A stretch of 64,000 bases of DNA from Bacilli bacterium (GCA_017434825.1 JAFSGC010000016.1:1-64000); one strand, 5' to 3'; positions 44,025 through 53,979 are shown, numbered from the stretch's first letter. Program-made: numbers and translations. Notes: generated from the sequence alone by a model not told the origin.

Positions 44025-47000
44025 ATGAAAAATTTTAAGGAATTAGACAAAAGACCCGTAAGTGAGGTCGAAACATCGATTTCTGAATCATGGAAAAGTA
44101 TCAATGCAATGCACGATGCTCAAAATAAGAAAAATGAAAATAATGAAACTTTCGTTTTCTATGATGGCCCGGCATTTGCTAATGGGTTTCCAGGATTACA
44201 CCATATGGTATCAAAAAATCTTAAAGACTGTGTTACAAAGTATCATGTAATGAACGGTAAGAAGGTTATAAGAAAGATTGGATGGGATACTCATGGTCTT
44301 CCGATTGAAAACCATGTAGAAAAGAAATTGGGAATTTCATCTAAGAAAGAAATCGAAGCTTTAGGTATTGAAAAATTTAATGAAGAATGTCGTAAGAGTG
44401 TTAGAGCTAATGAAGATGCATTTACAAATTTAACTTCAAAAATGGGACAATTCTTTGATGTAGAAAATCCATATTTAACATATAAAAATGATTATATTGA
44501 AACTGAATGGTGGATTTTAAAAGAAATGTTTGAAAAAGATATGTTCTATGAAGGAACTAGAGTAGTACCATACTGTCCTCATTGTGGAACAGGATTAGCT
44601 ACTCACGAAGTTGCTCAAAACTATCAAACTGATACTGCAATTACAGTATATGTACCATTTAAGAAAAAAGATGAAAATGTATATTTCTTAGTTTGGACAA
44701 CAACTCCATGGACGTTAATTGCTAACGTAGCTCTTTGTGTAAATCCAAATGAAGACTATGCATTAGTTGAATCTAAAGGAACTAAGTTTATTTTAGCGTC
44801 TGCATTAGTAGAAAAAGTTTTAGGGGAAGAGGCTACTGTTCTAGAAACCTACAAAGGTAAAGATTTAGAATATCAAGAATATGAACAATTACTTCCATCT
44901 TTCGAAGTAGATAAAAAAGCTTTCTTTGTTACTTGTGATAATTATGTAACTATGGAGGATGGAACTGGTATCGTACATATTGCACCAGCCTTTGGTGAAG
45001 ATGATGCTAATATTGGTAAAAATTATGATTTACCATATTTAAATCCAGTAGGAAAAGATGGTTGCTATACCGCTGGACTTTGGGAAGGTAAATTTGTTCA
45101 TGATGTAAATGAAGAAATTGTAACTTACTTAAAAGAAAATGATAAATTATTTAAAAAACAAAAACTAGCTCATGAATATCCTCATTGTTGGAGATGTGAT
45201 ACAGCATTAATTTATTATTCAATGCCAAGTTATTACATAAGAGTTAGTCAAATGACTGATGATTTAGTTAAAGCTAATGAAAAAGTAAATTGGTATCCAG
45301 CTTATGTTGGTGAAAAAAGATTTGCTAATTGGCTTGCAAATGCAAGAGACTGGAATGTATCACGTTCTCGTTATTGGGGAAGTCCAATTCCTTACTGGAA
45401 GTGTGAATGCGGTCATGCCCATATGGTAGGATCAATAGAGGAATTAAAGAATTTGGCTATCGAAGAAATTGGCGAAGATTTTGACTTACATAAACCATAT
45501 ATTGATAATGTTCACTTAACTTGTGAAAAATGTGGCAAAAAAATGACTCGTATTCCAGATGTTTTAGACTGTTGGTTTGACTCTGGAGCTATGCCATTTG
45601 CTCAATATCATTATCCATTTGAAAATAAAGAATTATGGGAAGAACAATTTCCTGCAGACTTCATTTGTGAAGGTATTGACCAAACTCGTGGTTGGTTCTA
45701 TACATTAATGGTAATTTCAACTTTTGTTAAAGGTTGTTCACCGTTTAAGAATGTTTTAGTAAATGACTTATTACTTGATGCAAATGGTAAGAAAATGAGT
45801 AAGAGTCGCGGTAATATCGTTGAACCGTTTAGCACAATCGAAGAATATGGTGCTGATACAGTAAGATTCTACTTACCATATGTTTCACCAGTATGGACTC
45901 CGCTTAAATTTGATATGGAAGGATTAAAAGAAGTATATTCTAAATTTTTCAATCCTCTTAAAAATACTTATAGTTTCTTTGCGATGTATGCCAATATTGA
46001 TAAAATAGATACTAACGAATGTAGTGTTCCATATGAAAATCGTGAAGAAATTGATAAATGGTTAATTTCAAAATATAATAAACTAGTTAAAAATGTTCGT
46101 GCTTCATTTGAGGAATATGATTTAAATAAAGTTGTTCATTTCCTAGCATCATTTGTTTCAGAAGATCTATCTAACTGGTATATCAGAAGAAATAGAAATA
46201 GATTCTGGGGAAGTGAATTAGATTCATCTAAGAAAAGTGTATATATAACTACATACGAAGTATTAGTTGGTTTATCTAAATTAATTGCTCCAGTGGTACC
46301 ATTTGTTTCAGAAGAATTATATCGCAATTTGACTGGAGAAGAATCAGTTCATTTAGCAGATTATCCATCATATGATGAAAATTTAATTAATGAACATATA
46401 GAAGAAAGAATGGACTTAGTAAGAAACTTAATTTCTATTGGACGTTACGTACGTGAAGAAAATAAGATAAAAGTTCGTCAACCACTTCCAGAAGCTTTAG
46501 TAGATGGTAAAAATAAAGAACTTCTTAATGATTTAACTAATTTAGTTATGGAAGAATTAAATGTTAAGAAAGTAACTTTTGCAGAAGATTTAAATACCTA
46601 TATGACATTTACAATTAAACCTAATTTTAAAGAAGTAGGTAAAGTATTTGGTAAAAATATGGGTGAATATCAAAAGAAATTATTAGAATTATCTCCAGAA
46701 GAAATCTCTTTACTTCAAAATGGAGAAAACATTAAGATGAATGTTGCGGATACTGAATATGATATTACACCAGATATGGTTGAAATTAGATATAATGCAA
46801 AAGAAGGATTTAATGTTGGTATGGAAAATGGCGCATTTATAATCCTTGATACAAGAATTACTGAAGAACTTAAAATGGAAGGTAATGCTCGTGAGTTTGT
46901 ATCAAAAGTTCAACAATTACGTAAAGATAATGGTTTTGACATCGCTGATCGTATAGTAACGACATATAATGCAGATGAAGAATTTGCAAAAGCAATCGAA

Positions 47001-47120
47001 GCTAATATCGATTATGTAAAAAATGAAACATTAACAGTTGAGTTAATAAAAGATGAAAGTCTTGAAAAAAACCTAACTTTAAATGATTACAGCGTAGGTA
47101 TTAAATTAGAAAGAAAATAG
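44025..47120 (+). CDS. ileS: Isoleucyl-tRNA synthetase, type 2, with GLHH signature
   Basis: Charges tRNA-Ile and edits valine. Length (1031) and sequence (KKVIRKIGWDTHGLPIE, TWWENxF-free long middle, DSGAMPFAQYHYPFEN) fit the eukaryote-like IleRS2 class. The class I signature after FANGFP reads GLHH instead of HxGH, with the His and Gly positions exchanged. KMSKS is intact (GKKMSKSRGN), and CP1 editing-domain residues (WTTTPWTL) are present. IleRS2 is naturally mupirocin tolerant, and GXHH variants have been reported as extremely resistant. AAGGAGG precedes the ATG; control is by the T-box. Confidence 0.96.
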   Translation: MKNFKELDKRPVSEVETSISESWKSINAMHDAQNKKNENNETFVFYDGPAFANGFPGLHHMVSKNLKDCVTKYHVMNGKKVIRKIGWDTHGLPIENHVEKKLGISSKKEIEALGIEKFNEECRKSVRANEDAFTNLTSKMGQFFDVENPYLTYKNDYIETEWWILKEMFEKDMFYEGTRVVPYCPHCGTGLATHEVAQNYQTDTAITVYVPFKKKDENVYFLVWTTTPWTLIANVALCVNPNEDYALVESKGTKFILASALVEKVLGEEATVLETYKGKDLEYQEYEQLLPSFEVDKKAFFVTCDNYVTMEDGTGIVHIAPAFGEDDANIGKNYDLPYLNPVGKDGCYTAGLWEGKFVHDVNEEIVTYLKENDKLFKKQKLAHEYPHCWRCDTALIYYSMPSYYIRVSQMTDDLVKANEKVNWYPAYVGEKRFANWLANARDWNVSRSRYWGSPIPYWKCECGHAHMVGSIEELKNLAIEEIGEDFDLHKPYIDNVHLTCEKCGKKMTRIPDVLDCWFDSGAMPFAQYHYPFENKELWEEQFPADFICEGIDQTRGWFYTLMVISTFVKGCSPFKNVLVNDLLLDANGKKMSKSRGNIVEPFSTIEEYGADTVRFYLPYVSPVWTPLKFDMEGLKEVYSKFFNPLKNTYSFFAMYANIDKIDTNECSVPYENREEIDKWLISKYNKLVKNVRASFEEYDLNKVVHFLASFVSEDLSNWYIRRNRNRFWGSELDSSKKSVYITTYEVLVGLSKLIAPVVPFVSEELYRNLTGEESVHLADYPSYDENLINEHIEERMDLVRNLISIGRYVREENKIKVRQPLPEALVDGKNKELLNDLTNLVMEELNVKKVTFAEDLNTYMTFTIKPNFKEVGKVFGKNMGEYQKKLLELSPEEISLLQNGENIKMNVADTEYDITPDMVEIRYNAKEGFNVGMENGAFIILDTRITEELKMEGNAREFVSKVQQLRKDNGFDIADRIVTTYNADEEFAKAIEANIDYVKNETLTVELIKDESLEKNLTLNDYSVGIKLERK

Positions 47121-47146
47121 TTGTCAAACTTTGTCAAAAACAAGAA

Positions 47147-47173
47147 AAATGTATTATTAAATACATTTTTTTG
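47147..47173 (+). terminator. Terminator after ileS
   Basis: AAATGTATT (47147-47155) pairs with AATACATTT (47160-47168), with a T-run. Confidence 0.85.
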
Positions 47174-47201
47174 TTAGAATGAAACTAGGAGAGTGATAAT
47201 A

Positions 47202-47930
47202 ATGATAGAGGGAGGAAGCCCAATACATATCAATGCAAAAGAAGGGGAAATAGCTCCAATTGTTTTGATGCCTGGAGATCCGCTTCGTGCAAAATATATA
47301 GCCGATAATTTTTTGAATAATGTTAAAGAAGTTTGTAATTTAAGAAATATGTTAGGTTTTACTGGAACCTACAAAGGTGTAAAAGTATCGGTTGTTGGTT
47401 CTGGCATGGGAATGCCGAGTATGGGGATTTATTCATGGGAATTGTTTAAATATTATAATGTTCAAAAAATAATTCGTATTGGCACATGTGGAGTTGTAAG
47501 TCCTGAAGTTAAAATTCCAGAGCTAATACTGGCAACTAGTGCATATAGCGAGTCAAATTTTGCGTATACATATAATGAATGTAACGAACGTATTATGTAT
47601 CCGTCTAAAGAGTTAAATGATAAACTAATTTCTTCTGCAAATGAACAAGGAATTAAAATGCATATTGGAGATATTACTACAATGGATGTATTTGGTCCTT
47701 ATGCAAATCACGATAATCTTTTAAAACGTCTGCCTAAAGACTTAAATATTATTGGTGAAGAAATGGAGGCATTTGCACTTTTCTTTATTGCTAGAGAATT
47801 TAAAAGGCAGGCGGCTTGTGTCTTGTCTGCAGTTGATTCTCCTTTTAGTGATATTATACTGAGTTCAGAAGAAAGGCAAACCGGACTAAATGATATGATA
47901 AAAACTGCTCTTGAAGCAATAATAAAATAA
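47202..47930 (+). CDS. deoD: Purine-nucleoside phosphorylase
   Basis: Hexameric-type phosphorylase that splits purine (deoxy)nucleosides with phosphate for salvage. It shows the start TPHINA-like SPIHINA, then MPGDPLRAKYIA, VVGSGMGMPSMGIY, IRIGTCG, and GEEMEAFALF with the nucleoside-binding Glu. 242 residues is normal. AGGAGAG 8 bases upstream supports ATG 47202 over GTG 47193. It is monocistronic between two terminators. Confidence 0.95.
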   Translation: MIEGGSPIHINAKEGEIAPIVLMPGDPLRAKYIADNFLNNVKEVCNLRNMLGFTGTYKGVKVSVVGSGMGMPSMGIYSWELFKYYNVQKIIRIGTCGVVSPEVKIPELILATSAYSESNFAYTYNECNERIMYPSKELNDKLISSANEQGIKMHIGDITTMDVFGPYANHDNLLKRLPKDLNIIGEEMEAFALFFIAREFKRQAACVLSAVDSPFSDIILSSEERQTGLNDMIKTALEAIIK

Positions 47931-47954
47931 AAAACTCCTTTAAGGAGTTTTTTT
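47929..47954. terminator. Bidirectional terminator
   Basis: AAAACTCC (47931-47938) pairs with GGAGTTTT (47944-47951), with A- and T-runs on the two sides. Confidence 0.88.
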
Positions 47955-47960
47955 GTGAAA

Positions 47961-49316
47961 TTAAACATTAAATTTGTTTATGATTTGAACTATAAAATCT
48001 CTTAAATCATTTACATCTTTTTGAGTGTGAGCTTCACAACGAAGCGTTATATTTGGTCCGGTGTTACTTGCTCTAACATATGCCCAGCCGTCAGTAAACA
48101 TAATTCTTAATCCGTCAATTTCCATATATTGGTATTTAAGCTTAATGCATAGATTTTTTATAGATTCAATGACTTGATATTTTTTGTTGTCGGGAGAAGA
48201 AAATTTTTCCTCTGGGGTATTAAAGTAAGTAGGGACTGTAGCTACTAACTCACTTAATTTTTTATCAGTTTTACTTAATAATTCAATAAGTCTTAAAGCA
48301 GAGTACATCGCACTTTCAGTGCTGAAAAGTCTATCATTAAATGAAATGTGACCTACATATTGAAATCCGTATGGAATATTTTCTCTAATAACTTTCTCTT
48401 GTGTATAGCTTGTTCCAGTTCTGCAAATTATCGGCGTTCCGCCTAGTTTTAAAACCTCATCTTTAAAATTGTCTGAACATTTAGCGTCGTATAAAAATTT
48501 CTTTTCTTTAACTTTATCAAATATGTCTCTTAGTACTAAAATGCTAAATACTTCAATTGAAACCATTTTCCCATTTTCATCGATAATACCTATGCGATCT
48601 CCGTCTCCGTCAAAGCCAATTCCTACATCGGCATTACATTCTAAAACTTTTTGTTTTAGCTGTGTTAAGTTATTTTCAATTGTAGGATCGGGGTGGTGAT
48701 TAGGAAAATTCCCATCACTTTCTTCATTAATAATAATTAAATCAACGTTTGCTTTTTCAAAAATATGTCGAGCTATTGTAGCAGGAACTCCATTCGCAGG
48801 GTCTAAAACTACTTTAATCTTTTTAGATCCCAATTCAAGTGTATCAAGTACATAATTAGTATATTTATCTTTTATACTTTCGTTTTTGACAGTTCCATTT
48901 CCTCTAATAAATATACCACGATTTATATATTCTTTAAAATCTTGAATCATTTCTCCTCGAGCGTTGGAATAATGATCAAAAGAAAATTTAAAACCATTTT
49001 CATCTCTTGGGTTATGTGAAGCTGTTATCATAACTCCAAAAAGATTATTAATGTGTCTTGCAAAATAATTCATAGGAGTAGTAGTTAATCCATAATCAAT
49101 AATATCGATTCCCGTTTCTAATAACCCTTTGATAAGATTTTTATGTAAACTTGGAGAAGAAAGTCGATTATCTCGTGATACTACACAAGTAGTTTGATTA
49201 AACTTTTCCTGAATGTATGACCCATAACCTAAACCTATTTTATACGCCACATCTTCATTGATATCCTCAGGGTATTTTCCTCTTATATCATATGCTCGAA
49301 ATATTTTATCTTTCAT
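47961..49316 (-). CDS. Phosphohexomutase (phosphomannomutase/phosphoglucomutase)
   Basis: Alpha-D-phosphohexomutase superfamily enzyme that moves phosphate between C1 and C6 of glucose or mannose for sugar-nucleotide supply. It has RAYDIRGKYPEDI, the phosphoserine loop TASHNPRDENGFK, the metal loop GFDGDGDRIGIID and the late phosphate-binding RASNTGPNITLR. The PMM/PGM dual type is likely from the RAYDIRG start; specificity is not certain. GAGG 6 bases upstream supports ATG 49316. Confidence 0.92.
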   Translation of the reverse strand: MKDKIFRAYDIRGKYPEDINEDVAYKIGLGYGSYIQEKFNQTTCVVSRDNRLSSPSLHKNLIKGLLETGIDIIDYGLTTTPMNYFARHINNLFGVMITASHNPRDENGFKFSFDHYSNARGEMIQDFKEYINRGIFIRGNGTVKNESIKDKYTNYVLDTLELGSKKIKVVLDPANGVPATIARHIFEKANVDLIIINEESDGNFPNHHPDPTIENNLTQLKQKVLECNADVGIGFDGDGDRIGIIDENGKMVSIEVFSILVLRDIFDKVKEKKFLYDAKCSDNFKDEVLKLGGTPIICRTGTSYTQEKVIRENIPYGFQYVGHISFNDRLFSTESAMYSALRLIELLSKTDKKLSELVATVPTYFNTPEEKFSSPDNKKYQVIESIKNLCIKLKYQYMEIDGLRIMFTDGWAYVRASNTGPNITLRCEAHTQKDVNDLRDFIVQIINKFNV

Positions 49317-49378
49317 ATACAACCTCGCTTATTATAATATTAACATAAAAAGACTTAAAATATAACTACTTTTAAAAG

Positions 49379-49407
49379 TGGACATTAAGTAGATTAAGAG
49401 CTATAAT
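49379..49407 (+). promoter_or_regulatory. Promoter of hypothetical gene
   Basis: TGGACA (49379-49384) and TATAAT (49402-49407) are 17 bases apart. Confidence 0.6.
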
Positions 49408-49437
49408 ACATATCGCTTATAAAAAGGTGGGATTTAG

Positions 49438-49998
49438 ATGAAATTTGCATGGCCCGAAGCTGATTTAAGTAATATAATTAAAAAATTTTCTTATCGTGGG
49501 ACTAGTTTTCATATTGAATATTTTGATGGTTCTGTATCTGATTATTATTGTTCTGATCCAAATCATGCAAATGAAGTAAAGTCTTTAATGTATTCTCAAG
49601 CTGGGCAAAGGCAGGAGATAATGCAAAATAAAGATTATAAAGTTGGAAGAACTATGCTTCTTTTTACAGAACTTGTTTCAGGGTTGGGAGTACATTTTAG
49701 TATAAAATCCGAAGATGATTTGATGACATTTCTTTATAGCCTGTTAATTGCATTTAATTTATTGGTATTGTCTCACGGAGCAAAAGTTGAAAGGGAACTA
49801 GAAAAATTTAAACTTTTCTTTGAGATGTATGATCATTTAGATGAGGTTAATAAAAGTTCCTTTATGAAAGCAATTGAATTTGAAAATATTTATCAAAAAA
49901 ATTTGGACATTCATACAGTCGATGATTTTTCCTTTGCGGATATTAAAGTTTTACATAGAAAATTACAAGAAAAATATCAATTGCAAACAAAAAGCTAA
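49438..49998 (+). CDS. Hypothetical protein, possibly membrane associated
   Basis: I do not recognise this 186-residue protein. The first 70 residues look like a small strand-rich domain (GTSFHIEYFDGSVSDYYCSD). A hydrophobic stretch at about 98-112 (FLYSLLIAFNLLVLS) could be a membrane or core helix, followed by a charged helical C-terminus. AAGGTGGG precedes the ATG. It has its own promoter and a strong convergent terminator. Confidence 0.65.
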   Translation: MKFAWPEADLSNIIKKFSYRGTSFHIEYFDGSVSDYYCSDPNHANEVKSLMYSQAGQRQEIMQNKDYKVGRTMLLFTELVSGLGVHFSIKSEDDLMTFLYSLLIAFNLLVLSHGAKVERELEKFKLFFEMYDHLDEVNKSSFMKAIEFENIYQKNLDIHTVDDFSFADIKVLHRKLQEKYQLQTKS

Positions 49999-50018
49999 AC
50001 CATTTTGGTTTAGCTTTT
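49990..50018. terminator. Bidirectional terminator
   Basis: AAAAGCTAAACC (49990-50001) pairs perfectly with GGTTTAGCTTTT (50007-50018). Confidence 0.9.
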
Positions 50019-50618
50019 ATATTTTTTTACTTCGTATTTATATCCCTTGGTATCTACTGTGACTTTTTCAATAGTTAATGGTTCTTTTAGCATTCCGTTT
50101 GTCATATCAGAATATTCTAAATCAGCTTGTTCAATACTTTCGATAACATCCATACCCTCGATTACTTCACCAAATCCGGCATACATATTATCTAACGAAG
50201 ATTTTGCGCTATCATTAAGAACGATGAAAAATTGAGAGCCAGCTGAATTATAATCATCAGCTCTTGCCATTGATATTACACCTTTAGTATGTGATAAATC
50301 ATTGTTAACACCATTTACAGGAAATTCCCCTTTAATAGTATATCCTGGGCCTCCGGTGCCTGTTGCAGTTGGGTCGCCGCCTTGAAGCACAAAGCCTTTC
50401 ACCAATCTATGCATTGTATTATTGTCATAGAATCCATCTTCAATTAGATTAACAAAATTGGCAACTGTGTTAAAAGCTTTATCCGGGTACAGTTCGATAA
50501 CAACATCTCCGTAGTTTTTAATTGTCATGGTAACAATCGGATTTTCTTCAGGCATTTCTTTACCACAACCAGTAACAAGTAGTAGTGTAGCTACTAAAAA
50601 TAAAAATATTTTTTTCAT
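50010..50618 (-). CDS. Cyclophilin-type peptidyl-prolyl isomerase lipoprotein
   Basis: A lipoprotein signal (LLLVTGC) anchors a cyclophilin domain on the outer face of the membrane, where it can help proteins fold. Cyclophilin signatures are clear: ANFVNLIEDGFYDNNTMHRLVKGFVLQGGD, then GGPGYTIKGEF, GVISMARAD, SAGSQFFIVL and YAGFGEVIEGMDV. The catalytic Arg (MHR) and the Phe and Gln of SQFF are kept. 202 residues. Confidence 0.93.
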   Translation of the reverse strand: MKKIFLFLVATLLLVTGCGKEMPEENPIVTMTIKNYGDVVIELYPDKAFNTVANFVNLIEDGFYDNNTMHRLVKGFVLQGGDPTATGTGGPGYTIKGEFPVNGVNNDLSHTKGVISMARADDYNSAGSQFFIVLNDSAKSSLDNMYAGFGEVIEGMDVIESIEQADLEYSDMTNGMLKEPLTIEKVTVDTKGYKYEVKKYKS

Positions 50619-50732
50619 TTATATATCCTTTCTATAAATAATTATTATAGTTATTTAAATATTTGTCAAATGAAATATTGCCTGATGATAATATTTTGTG
50701 TTATTATAGGTTATAGAATAGTAGGGTGTATT

Positions 50733-53276
50733 ATGAGTAAGTTAGAAAATTTAAGAAATAAGGTAAGGGCTAACACGTTTGTTGTAGTCGGTTTCATCGT
50801 GGTTATGCTTTTGGCGTTAATTGCTACGTTTACTTTCAGTGATGAAATTTTAAAGGGCGATGAGGATTTATATGTTGAACCAACCCCGTCGCAAATAGGT
50901 ACGCTAAAAAATGCCAAAATATTTGTTGGTGACAGTGAATATGAAGGAAACGTAAAATTAAGCGAAGAAGTAGAAAAAATAGCTAATACAAAAGATAAGT
51001 TTTTAGTTTCTGTCTCTGTAGAGGGGAAAGAAAGTAAAAAAACCAAAAAACCAATGTATATAACTGTTATTATGGACTCCTCAGGATCAATGGAAGATTG
51101 TACTAAGTATAATGGTCGTAGATGTTCTGAAACAAAATGGGATGCTGCAAAAGCCAGTGTTAAAACTTTCGCTAATGAAATGTTAACTAATGCAGAAAAT
51201 GTAAAAATTGCATTAATAACTTTTGCTGAAGGTGCGACAGTAAAATATGATTATGATAATCCAATATCTACAAGCAATGTTAATAATATTAATTTTGGTA
51301 GTGCTGTCGGAGGAACAAATTTACACGCTGGGTTATTAAAAGCTCAACAATTATTTCAAAATACAGAAATGCCTGATAATGCAGTAAAGATTGTATTAAT
51401 ATTAAGTGATGGTCAACCAACATATTATGTATATAATAATCGTAACGTAAGAAGTTATGGAAATACTACATCATTAGTTACTTATAATAACACTATAGCA
51501 GCCGCAAAATCATTACAACAAACTGCTGAAGTTTTCTCAATTGGATATGCGCTTTCTGATGAAGCTGCTGGTTCTGAATTAAATGGAAAAACTGCTCCGG
51601 AAATACTTCAAGAAGTTTCAACTCCGGATACAGGTTCATTAACTCATTACTTATCATCAGATTTATCATCACTTCCTGAAGTATTTAATAGTATGACTGA
51701 AGAAATAGCTACTCAACCGGCAGGTACAGATGCTAAGACACTAAGTTCAGTTGGCCAATTCTTTACTTTCGTTGAAGCGCAGGAGGGAGCAGTCACATAC
51801 AATGAAAATATCGATGAAGTACGTTGTGATATTGGAACAATTACTTCAGAAGCAAAGGGCTGTAGTTACGTTGTAAAGATGGAATATGATACAGTAGATA
51901 ACAGACAAGACGGTGAGTGGTATCCACTTACTGGAGATGCTGATTCTGGTACAACTTTAGAGTATATTGACATTGACGGTAACTCTAATTCATTATCATT
52001 AAAAAATACTGTTGAAGTTTTTGCTGTAAGAAGTAAATATGATTATGAAATAAATTATTATAAAGAAAGTATTGCTGAAGAAAATTTAATTGAAAGACAA
52101 ACTGGTAATGATTATGCTGGTACTATAATTAAGGCTGATACTGCAAAATATTTACCTGATGGTTATAAATTAGTTAGCAGTATTTCTGAAATTAGTTTAT
52201 CTGCTGAAGAAAATGAAATAAATATTGTTTATGAAAAAGATGAAACTAAAACTAAAAGATTAAGTTATACAGTTGAATATTATCAAGATAACGTAAAGAT
52301 TTCTGAAGATATATATACATTTGATGTATGGATTAATGATTCGGATATTATTTATAATCAAAATGTTGATATTAGTAATGACCGTTATCCAGGTTATAAA
52401 TTAGGAAATGTATCCCCAGAAAGTGTTACATCTGAGATTAAAAATGGGGAAGTAATAAAAATATATTACGTTAAAGATGAAGCTAAAACAAAATCTTTAA
52501 ATTATAAAATTAATTTTTACCAAGGCTCAGAATTTGTTGAAAATAAAAATGTTGAAAACGAAGTTTGGGTAAATGAAATGGAAGTAAGTGCGGACTTAGT
52601 TAATTTATATAAAAACAAATATGTAGGTTATAAATTAGCAGATGAAGAAAGTATACCGAAGAAAATAGCAGATGGTGAAATTGTTAATTTATACTATATA
52701 AAAGATGAAACACAAACTAAAGAATTAAATTATACAGTTGAATATTATGTAGATGGTAGTTTAGAATCTACTGAACCTATAGAAAATGTTGTGTGGATTA
52801 ATGATCTTGATACATTAGAAGTTAATAACTTAGCAAATGTTGAAACTAAATATAAAGGTTATAAATTAGCAAATTCAAACTACAAAGAAATCCCTGAGGT
52901 AGTTAATACAGGAGATGTAATTAAGTTATATTATGAAAAATTGTATTTTGAATATAAAGTTGAATACTATTATGACGGTGTACTAGATTCTGATAAAACC
53001 GAAACTCATACAGCACAATACAAAACTATTATTGATACATATCGTGATAAAGCTTATGATAATTACGAATTCGATAAAGTAGAAAACACTCCTCTTGAAA
53101 TTGATGTTGAAGGTAATGTAATCAAAGTATATTATTTAACTGGTGAACCGGTTATAATTGTTAAGCCTCCACATACAGGAGTTAAAGAGAATATCTTAAT
53201 AATAGCTAGAGTTATAATAATTTCGTTAACAGCGGGATTTGCTTGCTTAGTGTTAAAAGGAGAGAAGAGAAAATAA
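50733..53276 (+). CDS. VWA-domain surface adhesin with variant sortase signal
   Basis: An 847-residue cell-surface protein. An N-terminal signal/anchor helix (about residues 18-38) is followed by a von Willebrand A domain with an intact MIDAS start (D115-x-S117-x-S119), then five MucBP-like repeats, and a C-terminal KPPHTG followed by a hydrophobic helix and KGEKRK. The last part has the layout of a sortase signal with PPHTG in place of LPxTG. A binding role for a host or mucus ligand is likely. AGGGTG 5 bases before ATG 50733 supports this start; an in-frame ATG at 50670 exists. Confidence 0.85.
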   Translation: MSKLENLRNKVRANTFVVVGFIVVMLLALIATFTFSDEILKGDEDLYVEPTPSQIGTLKNAKIFVGDSEYEGNVKLSEEVEKIANTKDKFLVSVSVEGKESKKTKKPMYITVIMDSSGSMEDCTKYNGRRCSETKWDAAKASVKTFANEMLTNAENVKIALITFAEGATVKYDYDNPISTSNVNNINFGSAVGGTNLHAGLLKAQQLFQNTEMPDNAVKIVLILSDGQPTYYVYNNRNVRSYGNTTSLVTYNNTIAAAKSLQQTAEVFSIGYALSDEAAGSELNGKTAPEILQEVSTPDTGSLTHYLSSDLSSLPEVFNSMTEEIATQPAGTDAKTLSSVGQFFTFVEAQEGAVTYNENIDEVRCDIGTITSEAKGCSYVVKMEYDTVDNRQDGEWYPLTGDADSGTTLEYIDIDGNSNSLSLKNTVEVFAVRSKYDYEINYYKESIAEENLIERQTGNDYAGTIIKADTAKYLPDGYKLVSSISEISLSAEENEINIVYEKDETKTKRLSYTVEYYQDNVKISEDIYTFDVWINDSDIIYNQNVDISNDRYPGYKLGNVSPESVTSEIKNGEVIKIYYVKDEAKTKSLNYKINFYQGSEFVENKNVENEVWVNEMEVSADLVNLYKNKYVGYKLADEESIPKKIADGEIVNLYYIKDETQTKELNYTVEYYVDGSLESTEPIENVVWINDLDTLEVNNLANVETKYKGYKLANSNYKEIPEVVNTGDVIKLYYEKLYFEYKVEYYYDGVLDSDKTETHTAQYKTIIDTYRDKAYDNYEFDKVENTPLEIDVEGNVIKVYYLTGEPVIIVKPPHTGVKENILIIARVIIISLTAGFACLVLKGEKRK
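52038..53137 (+). repeat. Five MucBP-like repeats within the VWA adhesin
   Basis: Repeat units begin at about 52038, 52260, 52497, 52725 and 52947, spaced 222-237 bases. Each opens with a strand like LNYTVEYY or FEYKVEYY, has GYKL in the middle, and ends with VIKLYY or similar plus a charged linker (KDETQTK type). Sequences have diverged, so recent duplication is not implied. Confidence 0.75.
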
Positions 53277-53290
53277 TCTCTTCTTTTTTT
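53263..53290 (+). terminator. Terminator after adhesin
   Basis: AGAAGAGA (53263-53270) pairs with TCTCTTCT (53277-53284), then a T-run. Confidence 0.85.
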
Positions 53291-53362
53291 ATGGCATAAA
53301 ACTTGACTCCAAGCCTATATTTTAATATAATAAAAGTACTTATTTAAAGAAAAGGGAATTTA

Positions 53363-53953
53363 ATGGACCATTATTTTACTAATAATCAAAATTTAAAAAG
53401 TGAGATTAAGACACTTTCATATTCCTATTTAGGAAATGATTTTGCTTTTTTAAGTGATAACGGAGTTTTTAGTAAAGAACATATTGATTATGGCAGTAAA
53501 TTGCTACTTGAAACTTTTTTGAAAAATCACCATGAATCGGGAAAATTTTTAGATGTAGGTTGTGGATATGGATTTATGGGAATTGTTCTTGCTAAAGTGT
53601 TACAAGCAAATGTAACGATGATAGATGTTAATAAAAGAGCGTTACATTTAACAAAAAGAAATCTTGATGAAAATAAATTAAATGCAGAAGTATTTGAAAG
53701 TAACGGATATGAAAATGTTACTGATAAATATGATGTAATTATAACTAATCCTCCGGTCCGAGCGGGAAAACAAGTGCTACTTGATATCTTAATTGGAGCT
53801 AAGGAACATTTAAATAAAAATGGGGAACTTTGGTATGTCCTTAGAAAGGACCATGGCGCCAAAAGTATGGAAAAGGTATTAAATGAACACTACAAGGTAG
53901 AGACAGTAGAAAAGAGTAAAGGGTTTTATATTTTTTGCTGCAAAATCTATTGA
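53363..53953 (+). CDS. ybxB: RsmC-like SAM-dependent methyltransferase
   Basis: A class I methyltransferase of 196 residues. FLDVGCGYGFMGIVLAK is the SAM loop, and VIITNPPVRAGK is the NPP(F/Y/V) motif of N-methyltransferases acting on nucleic acid bases, as in RsmC. The same gene sits directly before rpoB in Bacillus (ybxB), so both position and sequence agree. The target, probably a 16S rRNA guanine, is inferred. Confidence 0.85.
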   Translation: MDHYFTNNQNLKSEIKTLSYSYLGNDFAFLSDNGVFSKEHIDYGSKLLLETFLKNHHESGKFLDVGCGYGFMGIVLAKVLQANVTMIDVNKRALHLTKRNLDENKLNAEVFESNGYENVTDKYDVIITNPPVRAGKQVLLDILIGAKEHLNKNGELWYVLRKDHGAKSMEKVLNEHYKVETVEKSKGFYIFCCKIY

Positions 53954-53979
53954 CACATTTGTTGATTCTTTGGTAGAAT
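53950..53979 (+). promoter_or_regulatory. Promoter of rpoBC
   Basis: TTGACA (53950-53955) overlaps the stop of ybxB. TAGAAT (53974-53979) follows after 18 bases with TGG before it (extended -10). Confidence 0.7.
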
